A stretch of 64,000 nucleotides of DNA from Labilithrix sp. (GTDB lineage: Bacteria > Myxococcota > Polyangia > Polyangiales > Polyangiaceae): assembly GCA_028287035.1 (NCBI GenBank), contig JAQBQL010000243.1, positions 62,001-126,000 of the forward strand, given 5' to 3'. A program made the position numbers and the translations under genes. The notes beneath the pieces were generated by a model. That model saw nothing but the letters and a program-made list of their open reading frames with translations, was not told where the DNA came from and made no database searches. How positions within the stretch are numbered: the stretch's first letter is position 1; each line of letters opens with the position of its first letter. Positions 15,877-24,382 of this stretch are shown piece by piece.

Positions 15877-16685
15877 AGGGCTTCGCCGGGCTCCTCGGAC
15901 GGCCGTTCGTCGATCTCTCGCCTTACCTGGACCTGTCCGCGCTGCCCGCGGTCGACGACGAGGTGTGTCTCGCGCTCGCCGAGGTGCCCGTCGACTACAC
16001 GGGCGGGAGCCATCGCTCGATGGAGATCATGCCGCCCTCGCGCACCGGCGAGGCCCACGTCGACTACGGCGAGGTGATCGCCGGCCTCGAAGCCTCCGAC
16101 TACGCGACCTTCCGCTCCCTCGCGAGCGACCCCGAGATGCTTCCCGAGCGCGCTGCCGATGCCACGTTCGGCGAGGAACGCGAGCACGCCCTCTCGCGCC
16201 GGCAGATGCTGTGGCTCGAGTACCGCCACGGCGTGTACTTCCCGTGGAAGGTGTACTTCGAGATGATCCCGAACCTGCGCTGGGAGGACAAGAGCTCGCC
16301 GCGCGGCAAGGAGTTCACGCGCCTCGCCCGCACGTTCTTCCCGCGCACCGTCGGGTTCGTGCAGTCGCTCCCCTTCGCGCACGTCGGCCGCTGCAACCTG
16401 ATGGGGCTCGCCGCCCACGACCACGGCACCGTCCATCGCGACGCGGTGCCGGACGACACGCGGCAGGCCGACCACTTCATCACGTTCTGCCCCCGCGGCG
16501 ACAAGCGCCTATTCCTCTGGGACGAGGAGGCGCGGGCGGAGCTCGACGTGAAGGGCCAGGCGTACTGGTTCAACGACGCCGACTATCACGGAGTCCACGC
16601 GGACCCGTTCTTCCGCTACTCCATCCGGGTGGACGGCGTGTTCCGACCGGACTTCCTGGCGACCCTGGAGCGTGACCTCGCATGA
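15873..16685 (+). CDS. Fe(II)/2-oxoglutarate oxygenase-like protein (Asp/Asn hydroxylase-like cupin)
   Basis: A 270-aa protein whose C-terminal half looks like a double-stranded beta-helix oxygenase. The iron-binding set would be His188 and Asp190 (VHRD) with a distal His239 or His242 (ADYHGVH), and an Arg shortly after (FFRYSIRVDG) could bind 2-oxoglutarate. Blocks HFITFCPRGDKRLFLWDEEA and GQAYWFNDADYHGVH match the layout of aspartyl/asparaginyl beta-hydroxylases. The N-terminal 150 residues are not familiar. It starts inside the P450 stop (ATGA at 15873-15876) and ends inside the start of the next gene, so all are made together. Fold call is inference from motif spacing. Confidence 0.65.
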   Translation: MKGFAGLLGRPFVDLSPYLDLSALPAVDDEVCLALAEVPVDYTGGSHRSMEIMPPSRTGEAHVDYGEVIAGLEASDYATFRSLASDPEMLPERAADATFGEEREHALSRRQMLWLEYRHGVYFPWKVYFEMIPNLRWEDKSSPRGKEFTRLARTFFPRTVGFVQSLPFAHVGRCNLMGLAAHDHGTVHRDAVPDDTRQADHFITFCPRGDKRLFLWDEEARAELDVKGQAYWFNDADYHGVHADPFFRYSIRVDGVFRPDFLATLERDLA

Positions 16686-18121
16686 CCGCCCCCTACAACC
16701 GTGACCGAGAGGTCGACAAGCCCGGGATCGTCGGCGCCCGCTGGTGGCACGACTCGCTGGTCGATCAGGAGGCCCAGATCGCGCGGCGCGCCGCCATCCG
16801 GAACATCCTCGTCGCCGGCGCGGTGGTCGCGGGCTTCGGCGCGCTCCTCACCCTCGGCGTCAAGGCCTGCTCGTCTCCGCCCGCCCCGCCCGAGGCCGCG
16901 GCGGTTCCCGAGTACCGCACCGAACGGCAGACGTCGCTCGAGATGCAGCAGACGTACGGCTGGAGCTTCGGCGCCGCGACCGAGCCGCTCGTGTTCGACG
17001 GCGAGACGACGATGCCCTTCGAGCCCGGCGCCGTGCACGCGCTCGAGCGGGATCTTGCCCCGATCCAGTCCGCGCTCGTCCCCTACTCGCATTCGACGCT
17101 CTTCCGGTCACCGGACGCGCTGCCCCCCGACATGTCGAAGCTCGACGAGGAAGAGGCGAAGGCGTTCCATCCCCTCGCCGAATCGCTCAAGCCGATCTTC
17201 ACGTCGGCGATGGAGGTGGCGTTCGCGCGCGGCCGCTCGCTCGCCTCGCTGTTCGAGGGCCTTGGCGATCCGCGCGATCCGTCCAAGCCCGGCGCGGCGT
17301 CGGCGCACGCCGTGCTGTTCGTGGACCTGCCTGGGCCCGAGTCGGTGGCCTTTGCCGCCGGGGCGGCGTCGGTCTTCGAGCCCGTCTTCCTCTTCGACAA
17401 CTGGCCTCACCCGCGCGGGGTCGTGAAGGCGCAGGACACGCTGTCCGCCGCGGCCTACTACCAGCCGCTCTTCGCCGGCGAGCGCGCGCGAAAGACGGCG
17501 AGCCTCAGGCCCGCGATGTTCGTGCTCGATCGCAACCGGCTCGCGCACTACGCGGACGACGCGACGCAGTTCGACAACCGCTACGTCGCCAAGGTGCCCC
17601 ACACGATGGCCGCGCTGAAGAGCATCGGGGCGGCGCACGTCCTCTACGTGGCGCCCGAGAACAAGAGCGCGCCGTTCGAGCTCGAGGATCTGAACGACTG
17701 GTTCGTCATCTACGCGGCGGGCGGCATCGACGTGCGCGTGCTCACGCTCGATCTGCTCGCCCGCGACGCGGCGGAGGCGGCCCACCTCGACGCGGGGACG
17801 GCCCTGACCGCGCCGTACTACTACGGAGGCAGCAAGCGCGCGCACCAGGCCTTCTTCGTCGACTATCCGTGGGCACGGTCTCCGCGCCCCGTGACCGGTC
17901 CCTCCCCCGAGAATCCCGGCAAGAGCTACACGCCGGTCCCGCGCGAGACGCCGTACTCGTCCGGTCATCCCGACCCGGACGGCTACCGGGTGACGCCGGC
18001 CGCGTTCGCGACCGTCCCGGTGGCGGTGGCGGTCGCCACGGGCGTGGTCCTCGGCGCACGCTACGCGAGGAGCGGCTCGTGGAACCGGACGACTGCCTCG
18101 GGCAGCTGGGGCGGCGGATGA
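16682..18121 (+). CDS. Membrane-anchored protein of unknown function, P450 cassette
   Basis: A 479-aa protein not matched to a known family. Residues 1-38 are charged and likely cytoplasmic. A single hydrophobic helix follows (NILVAGAVVAGFGALLTLG) ending in KACSS, which is a poor lipobox. The main body (about 65-420) is soluble and probably periplasmic, with alternating helices and strands such as AHAVLFVDLPGPESVAFAAG and AHVLYVAPENKSAPFE, an alpha/beta look. Near the end come a PYYYGGSKRAHQAFFVDYPW block, a Pro-rich segment and a second hydrophobic helix (AFATVPVAVAVATGVVLGA), then a Gly/Ser tail ending SWGGG. It overlaps both neighbours by 4 bp, so it is translationally locked to the oxygenases. 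Possibly a membrane platform for them. Confidence 0.7.
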   Translation: MTAPYNRDREVDKPGIVGARWWHDSLVDQEAQIARRAAIRNILVAGAVVAGFGALLTLGVKACSSPPAPPEAAAVPEYRTERQTSLEMQQTYGWSFGAATEPLVFDGETTMPFEPGAVHALERDLAPIQSALVPYSHSTLFRSPDALPPDMSKLDEEEAKAFHPLAESLKPIFTSAMEVAFARGRSLASLFEGLGDPRDPSKPGAASAHAVLFVDLPGPESVAFAAGAASVFEPVFLFDNWPHPRGVVKAQDTLSAAAYYQPLFAGERARKTASLRPAMFVLDRNRLAHYADDATQFDNRYVAKVPHTMAALKSIGAAHVLYVAPENKSAPFELEDLNDWFVIYAAGGIDVRVLTLDLLARDAAEAAHLDAGTALTAPYYYGGSKRAHQAFFVDYPWARSPRPVTGPSPENPGKSYTPVPRETPYSSGHPDPDGYRVTPAAFATVPVAVAVATGVVLGARYARSGSWNRTTASGSWGGG

Positions 18122-18687
18122 AGCACACGGTCTTCGCCCTCGAGATCTGTGCCCCCTTCGAGAGCGGCAGCCGCCTGCACGCCGAGCTCCACCGCCTCCT
18201 CACGACCGCCGACGCGACGCCGACCCTCCAGCAGAAGTGGCGCTTCTACCAGGACGTCGCGCGCGAGCTCCTGGCCGGGCTCTCCCGCACGACGCAGGGC
18301 TGCTGGGACTACTTCGAGGACGACGCGCAGGCGCGGGCCAGCTACGACCAGTGGGTCGCCGGCATGGTGACCGAGGAGGGCGCGCGGCCCGGACCGTCCG
18401 GCGATGACCCGTACCGCGGCGCCCCGCGCTATCTCACGTGGACGATGGCATTCCTGATGGTCGAGGGATCGGGCACGGACCTCGCCATCCGGCAGCTCTG
18501 CGACGTCCCGGAGCCGCAGCTGTGGAACCGTTCGACCTTCCGGCGGATCCTGCTCGGCCTCGGCGCGCTCAACTTCGCGAGCATCAAGAGCGACGTGGCG
18601 TACCTGATCCCGCGCGACGACGGCTGGGGGCTGACCGCCGAGGATTTGGCGCACCCCAAGTTCGAATATCTCCGCCCGCTCGTGTGA
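18118..18687 (+). CDS. Small soluble protein of unknown function, last gene of the P450 cassette
   Basis: A 189-aa protein starting with ATG inside the stop of the preceding gene (ATGA, 18118-18121). No signal peptide, membrane segment or known catalytic motif. It is mostly helical and rich in aromatic residues (LQQKWRFYQDVARELLAGL, GCWDYFEDDAQARASYDQW, YLTWTMAFLMVEGSGTDLA). Conserved-looking pairs such as WDYFED and RYLTWTM could mark a binding groove. Its strict coupling to the membrane protein and the two oxygenases suggests a shared pathway. Followed by a 30-bp gap before the VWA lipoprotein. Confidence 0.7.
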   Translation: MKHTVFALEICAPFESGSRLHAELHRLLTTADATPTLQQKWRFYQDVARELLAGLSRTTQGCWDYFEDDAQARASYDQWVAGMVTEEGARPGPSGDDPYRGAPRYLTWTMAFLMVEGSGTDLAIRQLCDVPEPQLWNRSTFRRILLGLGALNFASIKSDVAYLIPRDDGWGLTAEDLAHPKFEYLRPLV

Positions 18688-18717
18688 ACGGCGCGGGCGC
18701 GGTAGCATCCTCGGCCG

Positions 18718-19881
18718 ATGAGGCTCCGCTCCTTCTCCGCGTTCGCGAGCCTCGTCGTCGGCATCGGTCTGCTCGGAGCGTGCGGCTCGCGGACCGGCCT
18801 CTTCGGCGAGGACACGCCGCTGCCGTTCGAACCCGACGCAGCCCCGCAGCGTGACGGAGCCCGGGACGCGGACATGCGCCCCGACGGCGCGGTCGCCTGC
18901 GTGCCCGGCCGCTTCCAGTTCGACCTCGCCACCGCGCAGCTGATGTTCGTCGTCGACCGCTCGGGTTCCATGGCGTTCGCGCTCGACGGACGCCGGCCCA
19001 ACCAGCTCGGCAACCTCCCGCCGGGCGTCTCCTCGCGCTGGGACACCCTGCGGGACGCGCTCTTCCAGACCATCACACCCTTCGACAGCCAGCTCGCGAT
19101 GGGCGCCAAGTTCTTCCCCGAGGAGCAGCTCGGCGGCGGCGGCAGCGACGAGGAGGCGTGCAGCACGGCCACCGGCGTCGGCATCCCGCCGGCGCGCGGC
19201 AACGTCTCGAGCATCATCGACGTGTTCGACACCACGACGCCGATCGGCGGCACGCCCACCGCGGAGGCGGTCCGGCTCGCCGCGCAGTACCTCGCCGGGT
19301 CACGCACCGTGGCGCGCACGATGATCCTCGCCACCGACGGCGCTCCGAACTGCAACGAGAACCTCAGCGCCAGCACCTGCACCTGCACGTCCGCGACGGG
19401 CCAGTGCGCCGGCGTCGTGGGCGGCGAGCTCAACTGCCTCGACGACGGGCGCACGATCGGCGCGATCCGCAGCGCGTTCCAGGACCAGAAGATCCCGGTC
19501 TACGTCATCGGCATCGGCAGCACCGAGCGCCCGGACTTCCTGCAGGTGCTCGACGACATGGCGGTCGCCGGCGGGCGCCCGCGCAGCTCCGCGCCGTTCC
19601 ACTACAACGTGCAGACCTCGGCGGAGCTGAAGGCGGCGCTGCAGTCGATCGGCGACAGCATCTCGAAGTGCACCTACCTGACGCCCTCGGCGCCCACCGA
19701 CCCGAACGCCATCGCCGTCGAGATCGGCGGAGCGTCGATCCCGCGTGACGTCACCCATACCGACGGCTGGGACTGGGTCGATCAGGCCTTCGGCACCCTC
19801 CAGTTCTTCGGCACCTCCTGCACCGCGGCCTCCTCCGGATCCCCTGGCGTCACCGGCGTGGTGACCTGCCAGGACGACTGA
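18718..19881 (+). CDS. VWA-domain lipoprotein
   Basis: Surface lipoprotein of 387 aa. Signal peptide with lipobox LLGAC (Cys22), then an acidic linker (EPDAAPQRDGARDADMRPDG) and a von Willebrand factor A domain. The metal-ion-dependent adhesion site is intact: DRSGSM at residues 80-85, a conserved Thr in TPIGGTPTAEA and an Asp in ILATDGAPNC. A Cys-rich insertion (STCTCTSATGQC) sits in the middle of the domain. The C-terminus has a beta region. Such proteins are numerous in myxobacteria and likely bind protein partners at the cell surface through divalent metal. No operon partner is apparent. Confidence 0.87.
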   Translation: MRLRSFSAFASLVVGIGLLGACGSRTGLFGEDTPLPFEPDAAPQRDGARDADMRPDGAVACVPGRFQFDLATAQLMFVVDRSGSMAFALDGRRPNQLGNLPPGVSSRWDTLRDALFQTITPFDSQLAMGAKFFPEEQLGGGGSDEEACSTATGVGIPPARGNVSSIIDVFDTTTPIGGTPTAEAVRLAAQYLAGSRTVARTMILATDGAPNCNENLSASTCTCTSATGQCAGVVGGELNCLDDGRTIGAIRSAFQDQKIPVYVIGIGSTERPDFLQVLDDMAVAGGRPRSSAPFHYNVQTSAELKAALQSIGDSISKCTYLTPSAPTDPNAIAVEIGGASIPRDVTHTDGWDWVDQAFGTLQFFGTSCTAASSGSPGVTGVVTCQDD

Positions 19882-19893
19882 GCGAGGGCGCGC

Positions 19894-21672
19894 GTGCGAG
19901 GGCTCGCCGATGCGCTGTTCACGTCCGAGGGGACCCGGGCGCGCACCGCCAAGGTCGCGGCGCTCGGTGCCGCGCTGGCGGAGGTGTTCGCGCGCACGCC
20001 GGCGCAGCTCCCCTTCGCGACGCGCCTGCTGACCGGCACGATGCTGCCGACCGAGGACGAGCGCACGCTCGGGACCGGCGGGCGCTTGCTGTTCGAGGCC
20101 GCGATGAACGTGACCGGGATGGCCGCCGAGGATCTCGGGGCCCGCGCGCGGAAGAACGGCGACCTCGGCACCGCGGTGGGCGAGGCCGTGGAGTCGGCCA
20201 TCGCAGCCGGGCGGCTCGCGCCGGGAGGGCTGCCGCTGGTGCAGGCCGAGGCGCTCGCCCTCGCGCTCGCCGGGACGGGCTCGCGCGCCGCCAAGCTCGA
20301 GGCCCTCGAGGCGGCCCTCCGCGCCTGCTCTCCGGTCGAGGCGCGCTACCTCACGCGCGCCGTGCTGGGCGAGATGCGCGTCGGCGCGAAGGAGGGAATC
20401 GTCGAGGACGCGATCGCCAAGGGGTTCGGTCGTCCCCTCGCCGACGTGCGCCGCGCCGCCGGGCTCGTCGCCGACGTGGGCGTCCTCGCCACGCTCGCCG
20501 CCGAGGACCGCCTCGCCGAGGCGCGCGTCGTGGTCGGACGCCCGGTCGGCTTCATGCTGGCGACCCCCATCGAGAGCGCGCGCGGCGCCGACCTCACCGC
20601 GCCGCATCTGGTCGAGGACAAGATCGACGGCATCCGCGCGCAGGCGCACGTGGCGCCCGACGGGGTCCGGCTGTTCGCGCGTGGCAAGGGCCCGGTGACC
20701 ACGGCCTTTCCCGACGTGGCCGCGCCGCTGCTCGACGCCGTGACCCGAGGCGTCGTCACGCGCGCCATCCTCGACGGCGAGATCGTGGTGTTCGGCGACG
20801 ACGGCCGCCCGCGCCCGTTCTCCGCCATCCAGCCGCGTCTCAAGAAGACGGAGCCCGACGAGGAGCTCCTCCGCGATCATCCCGTGGCCTACCTCGTCTA
20901 CGATCTCCTCTTCGAGGGCGACGAGCCGACGCTGGGTCTTCCCTTCGCCGAGCGCCGCGCGCGGCTCGAGCGGTGGGCCGCGAACGCCCCGGCACCCGTG
21001 CTGCTGAACGGAGCGCGCCCGCTGCTCACGCCCGAGTCGCTCGACGCCGAGTTCGACGGGGCCCGGCAGCGCGGTCACGAAGGCCTCGTTCTGAAGCGCC
21101 TCGACGCCCCCTACGCGGCCGGCGTACGCGGGTTCGCGTGGCTCAAGGTGAAGAAGGCGCTCGCCACGCTCGACGTGGTGGTGGTGGCCGCCGAGCGCGG
21201 GCATGGTCGGCGCGCCGCGGTGCTGAGCGATCTCACGTTCGCGGTCCGCAATGGCGACGAGCTCCTCACCGTCGGCAAAGCCTACAGCGGCCTCACCGAC
21301 GAGGAGATCCGCACCATGACCGCGCGCCTCGAGACGCTCGCGGTCGACGTCGAGAAGCGCGGCTACCTGAAGGTGAGACCCGAGATCGTGATCGAGGTGG
21401 CCTTCGACGGCCTCCAGCGGTCGCAGCGCCATTCGAGCGGCTTTGCCCTGCGTTTTCCGCGCATTGCCCACGTTCGCGACGACAAGAAGCCCGAGGACGC
21501 CGACACGCTCGACGCCGTCGAGGCGCTCTGGGAGGCGCAGCTCGCGAGTGGGCACCGCGAGGACCTCACCGCCAAGGACCGCAAGAAGGCCCCGAAGAAG
21601 CGCGGGAAGAAATCCGGTTATCGGCCGGACGTCCGCGCGAAGACCAAGCAGCTCAAGCTCTTCGAAGACTGA
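19894..21672 (+). CDS. ATP-dependent DNA ligase
   Basis: Single-strand-break sealing enzyme of 592 aa, GTG start 12 bp after the VWA gene. An N-terminal DNA-binding domain (about 1-205, with FATRLLTGTMLP and YLTRAVLGEMRVGAKEGI) is followed by the nucleotidyl transferase domain with motif I EDKIDGIRAQ (Lys243 accepts AMP), motif III-like AILDGEIVVF and YLVYDLLFEGD, motif IV EGLVLKR and motif V WLKVKK. The OB domain ends with LRFPRIAHVRDDK. A basic tail (KKAPKKRGKKSGY) is unusual and may aid DNA binding. This resembles the LigB-type ligases of actinobacteria and archaeal ligases and would be in addition to the NAD-dependent LigA. No Ku or primase gene is nearby. Confidence 0.93.
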   Translation: MRGLADALFTSEGTRARTAKVAALGAALAEVFARTPAQLPFATRLLTGTMLPTEDERTLGTGGRLLFEAAMNVTGMAAEDLGARARKNGDLGTAVGEAVESAIAAGRLAPGGLPLVQAEALALALAGTGSRAAKLEALEAALRACSPVEARYLTRAVLGEMRVGAKEGIVEDAIAKGFGRPLADVRRAAGLVADVGVLATLAAEDRLAEARVVVGRPVGFMLATPIESARGADLTAPHLVEDKIDGIRAQAHVAPDGVRLFARGKGPVTTAFPDVAAPLLDAVTRGVVTRAILDGEIVVFGDDGRPRPFSAIQPRLKKTEPDEELLRDHPVAYLVYDLLFEGDEPTLGLPFAERRARLERWAANAPAPVLLNGARPLLTPESLDAEFDGARQRGHEGLVLKRLDAPYAAGVRGFAWLKVKKALATLDVVVVAAERGHGRRAAVLSDLTFAVRNGDELLTVGKAYSGLTDEEIRTMTARLETLAVDVEKRGYLKVRPEIVIEVAFDGLQRSQRHSSGFALRFPRIAHVRDDKKPEDADTLDAVEALWEAQLASGHREDLTAKDRKKAPKKRGKKSGYRPDVRAKTKQLKLFED

Positions 21673-21708
21673 TTGCCGGCGGAGAGGCCTGCGCTATGGT
21701 GCCGCCCC

Positions 21709-21966
21709 ATGCGCAAGGTCCTCTCCTTCCTCGTCTGCAGTCTGCTCGTCTCGGTCACCGTCCTCGCGTGCGGCGGCGCCGACGTCGGCGAGTCGTGCGA
21801 TCACGAGGGCAAGACGGACGACTGCGCGGACGATGGCGTCTGCGGCAAGAACCTGAGCGGCAGCCTCGTCTGCATGAAGCAGTGCTCGGCATTCTCGGAT
21901 TGCTCCGGGAACGAGGAATGCGCGACCCTCGGCTACTCGAGCCTGAAGGGCTGCCGCGCTCGGTGA
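21709..21966 (+). CDS. Small Cys-rich lipoprotein
   Basis: An 85-aa lipoprotein. Start ATG 21709, signal peptide with lipobox VLAC (Cys21). The mature part holds seven further Cys residues in the pattern C..DHEGKTDDC..DGVC..LVCMKQC..FSDC..NEEC, a small disulfide-rich module often seen in myxobacterial outer-surface lipoproteins. It ends 6 bp before the convergent stop of the S46 peptidase gene. Function unknown. Confidence 0.75.
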   Translation: MRKVLSFLVCSLLVSVTVLACGGADVGESCDHEGKTDDCADDGVCGKNLSGSLVCMKQCSAFSDCSGNEECATLGYSSLKGCRAR

Positions 21967-21972
21967 TCGGGC

Positions 21973-24246
21973 TCAGTCGATGCGCGGCGTGACGCCCATC
22001 TCCTTCAGGATGGCGTCGCCGCCGAACGCCGCGTCGAGCATCCAGAGCACGTAGCGGATGTCGACGTGGATGCTGCGCGTGATCGCCGGCTGGAACACCC
22101 AGTCGGAGGCCATCGCCTCGTAGTTGCCGTCGAAGACGAGGCCCACGAGGTCTCCGCGCGCATCGAGCGTCGCCGAGCCGGAGTTGCCGCCCGTGATGTG
22201 GAGGTCGGCGAGGAAGTCGACCGGCACGTCGCCGAGCGCCTGGTCCACGTAGGGTCCGAGGCGCCCGGCCCGCTGCGCAGCGAGGAGCGGCTGGGGGACG
22301 TCGAACGGCCAGGCGCCCTTGTTCTTCGCGACGGTCTCCGACAGCGTGGTGAACGGCCGGTACGGCGGCGCGTCCGGGCTCGGCCGGTAGCCCCGCACGG
22401 TGCCGTAGGTGATGCGCAGCGTGCTGTTGGCGTCGGGCGCGAACGGCTCCTTCCGCATCTCGCGCAGCGCCTCGATGTAGCGCGGCTTGAGGACCGCGAA
22501 GCGTCCGGTGAGCCGCTCGCGCCGTTCGTCGGCCTCCTTGACGAGCGGGCGTAGCTCGAGGGCGAGCGCGATCAGCGGGTCCTTGCTCGCGCGCAGATCG
22601 GCGGCGGTCGCCTTGTCGAGGAGATCGCCGCGCACCTTCGCTTCGCCCAGGGTCGTCGCGTCGTAGAGCCCGGGCCCGAGGCGCTTCTCGATCTTCGCGA
22701 TGGCCGCGCTCCGCTCCTTCTCCGGCCGCGTGCGGGCGCGGCTCACCGCGAGCGCGAGGAGCGCCTCGTCCACCTTGCGGCTGTAGCTGCTCTGGATCGC
22801 GGCGAGCTTCTGCTGCACGCGAGGCCAGTTGCGCTCCTGGTACTCGGGATCGCGTTCGGCATCGGGCTTGGCGCGCTCCTCGGCCATGCGCACGATGGTC
22901 TGCGCGGCGTCGAGCAGCTTGACCGCGCGCAGCTCCTCGAGCTCGGCGTCGGCCTCGCGCGCCGCCGCCCCCTTCTCGATCTCGCGGCCGATGTCGGCGA
23001 TCACCGTCCCGTACCGCGCCTTGCGGGCCGGGTCGGCATCGATGAACGCCCGCAGCTCCTGCTCGTTCTTCGCCTTCTCCTGCGCGAGCCCGCCGGACGC
23101 GAGGCCCTCGATGAGGCCCTTCGTCTTCGTGAGATAATTGCCATATCCCCGCACGAGGGACGTCGACCGGATCTGGGCGTCCGGATCGTTCTTCGTGACC
23201 TCGGCGACCTTCGCCAGGTAATCCTCGTAGAGCCGCTGGCGACGCGGGTAGACCCACGTGACGGCCTCGTTCACCTCGGCAGCGGTCTTCAGGCTGTCGG
23301 TGCGCCCGGGATAGCCGGCGACCAGCACGAGGTCGGACTCCTGCAGCGGGGTGTGCGCGATCTTGAGAGAATGCGGCGGGTGATAAGGCACGTTCTCGGG
23401 CGCGAAGTCGGCGGGATTGCCGTCCTTGCCGACGTACGCGCGGAAGATGGAGACGTCGCCGCCGTGGCGTGGCCATCGCCAGTTGTCGATCTCGCCGCCG
23501 AAGTTCCCGACGCCCGCGGGCGGGGCCCACACGAGGCGCACGTCGCGGATCTCCATCTGCTCGACGAGGTAGTGGGCGGCGCCCTCGTAGAAGCTGACCA
23601 CCGAGCACTTCGTGCCAGGTTTGCTCTTCTCGCACGCCGCGACGATCTCCTTGCCGCGTCGTTCGATGAGCCTGGCGCGAGCGAGGTCGTCGCCCAGCGC
23701 GAGCGCGCCCTCCCTCACGCGCGCCGTCACGTCGGTGAGCGCGCGCGTCACGAAGACGCGCGCGGTGGGGCCGTTGTTACGCTCGTCGCCCCGCGACTTC
23801 GCGAGGAACCCGTCGCGGGTGAGGTTCGCCTGCGGCGTCGAGTTCTGCTGGAGCGCTCCCGTCGCGCAGTGATGGTTCGTGATGACGAGCCCGTCCGGCG
23901 ACACGAACGAGGCCGAGCAGCCGCCGAGGCTGACCACCGCGGAGAGCACGCCCGAGGTCGGGTCGGAGAGGTCACGCGGATCGATGGCCAGGCCGAGCTC
24001 CTTAAGCTTCGCGGCGTGGGCCGGGATCTGCGAGGGCATCCACATCCCGCCGGGGTTCTCGAACCGCGCGGGCGGCGCCACGTACGCGGGCCGGGCGCTC
24101 GCGCCAGCCGCGGCGGTCGGGGCGGGCGGCATGACCTTGGCGACCGAGCTCGAGGGCGCGGGCTCACCCCCGCAGGACAGCACGAGCGCGCCGAGCGCGA
24201 GCGGCGCGGCACCGGGAAAACGCGTGGCAGCGAGTCGACGGAGCAT
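21973..24246 (-). CDS. S46-family dipeptidyl-peptidase (DPP7/DPP11-like) lipoprotein
   Basis: Serine exopeptidase of 757 aa that releases dipeptides from the N-termini of peptides. A signal peptide with LVLSCGG (Cys25) predicts a lipid anchor. The chymotrypsin-like fold is split as usual by a long helical insertion (about residues 330-580, many charged heptads). Catalytic His is in ITNHHC (125-126) and Ser689 in GNSGSATLD; the block LVAGYPGRTDSL is typical of the family. These enzymes serve bacteria that live on peptides, which suits a predatory or proteolytic myxobacterium. Substrate preference (hydrophobic or acidic P1) is not determined from the sequence. Confidence 0.92.
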   Translation of the reverse strand: MLRRLAATRFPGAAPLALGALVLSCGGEPAPSSSVAKVMPPAPTAAAGASARPAYVAPPARFENPGGMWMPSQIPAHAAKLKELGLAIDPRDLSDPTSGVLSAVVSLGGCSASFVSPDGLVITNHHCATGALQQNSTPQANLTRDGFLAKSRGDERNNGPTARVFVTRALTDVTARVREGALALGDDLARARLIERRGKEIVAACEKSKPGTKCSVVSFYEGAAHYLVEQMEIRDVRLVWAPPAGVGNFGGEIDNWRWPRHGGDVSIFRAYVGKDGNPADFAPENVPYHPPHSLKIAHTPLQESDLVLVAGYPGRTDSLKTAAEVNEAVTWVYPRRQRLYEDYLAKVAEVTKNDPDAQIRSTSLVRGYGNYLTKTKGLIEGLASGGLAQEKAKNEQELRAFIDADPARKARYGTVIADIGREIEKGAAAREADAELEELRAVKLLDAAQTIVRMAEERAKPDAERDPEYQERNWPRVQQKLAAIQSSYSRKVDEALLALAVSRARTRPEKERSAAIAKIEKRLGPGLYDATTLGEAKVRGDLLDKATAADLRASKDPLIALALELRPLVKEADERRERLTGRFAVLKPRYIEALREMRKEPFAPDANSTLRITYGTVRGYRPSPDAPPYRPFTTLSETVAKNKGAWPFDVPQPLLAAQRAGRLGPYVDQALGDVPVDFLADLHITGGNSGSATLDARGDLVGLVFDGNYEAMASDWVFQPAITRSIHVDIRYVLWMLDAAFGGDAILKEMGVTPRID

Positions 24247-24382
24247 CGCGCCTCGTTAGCACCCCGACGGAGGGCCCGCGACGCGGCGCTCGTGCCGTGG
24301 CGCACGTGTAGGCGCTTGTCCTACCGGCCCGCGAACACAACTTGCTTCCCCCGCAACCAACTGGCAATTGAGGTCCCTTCCC

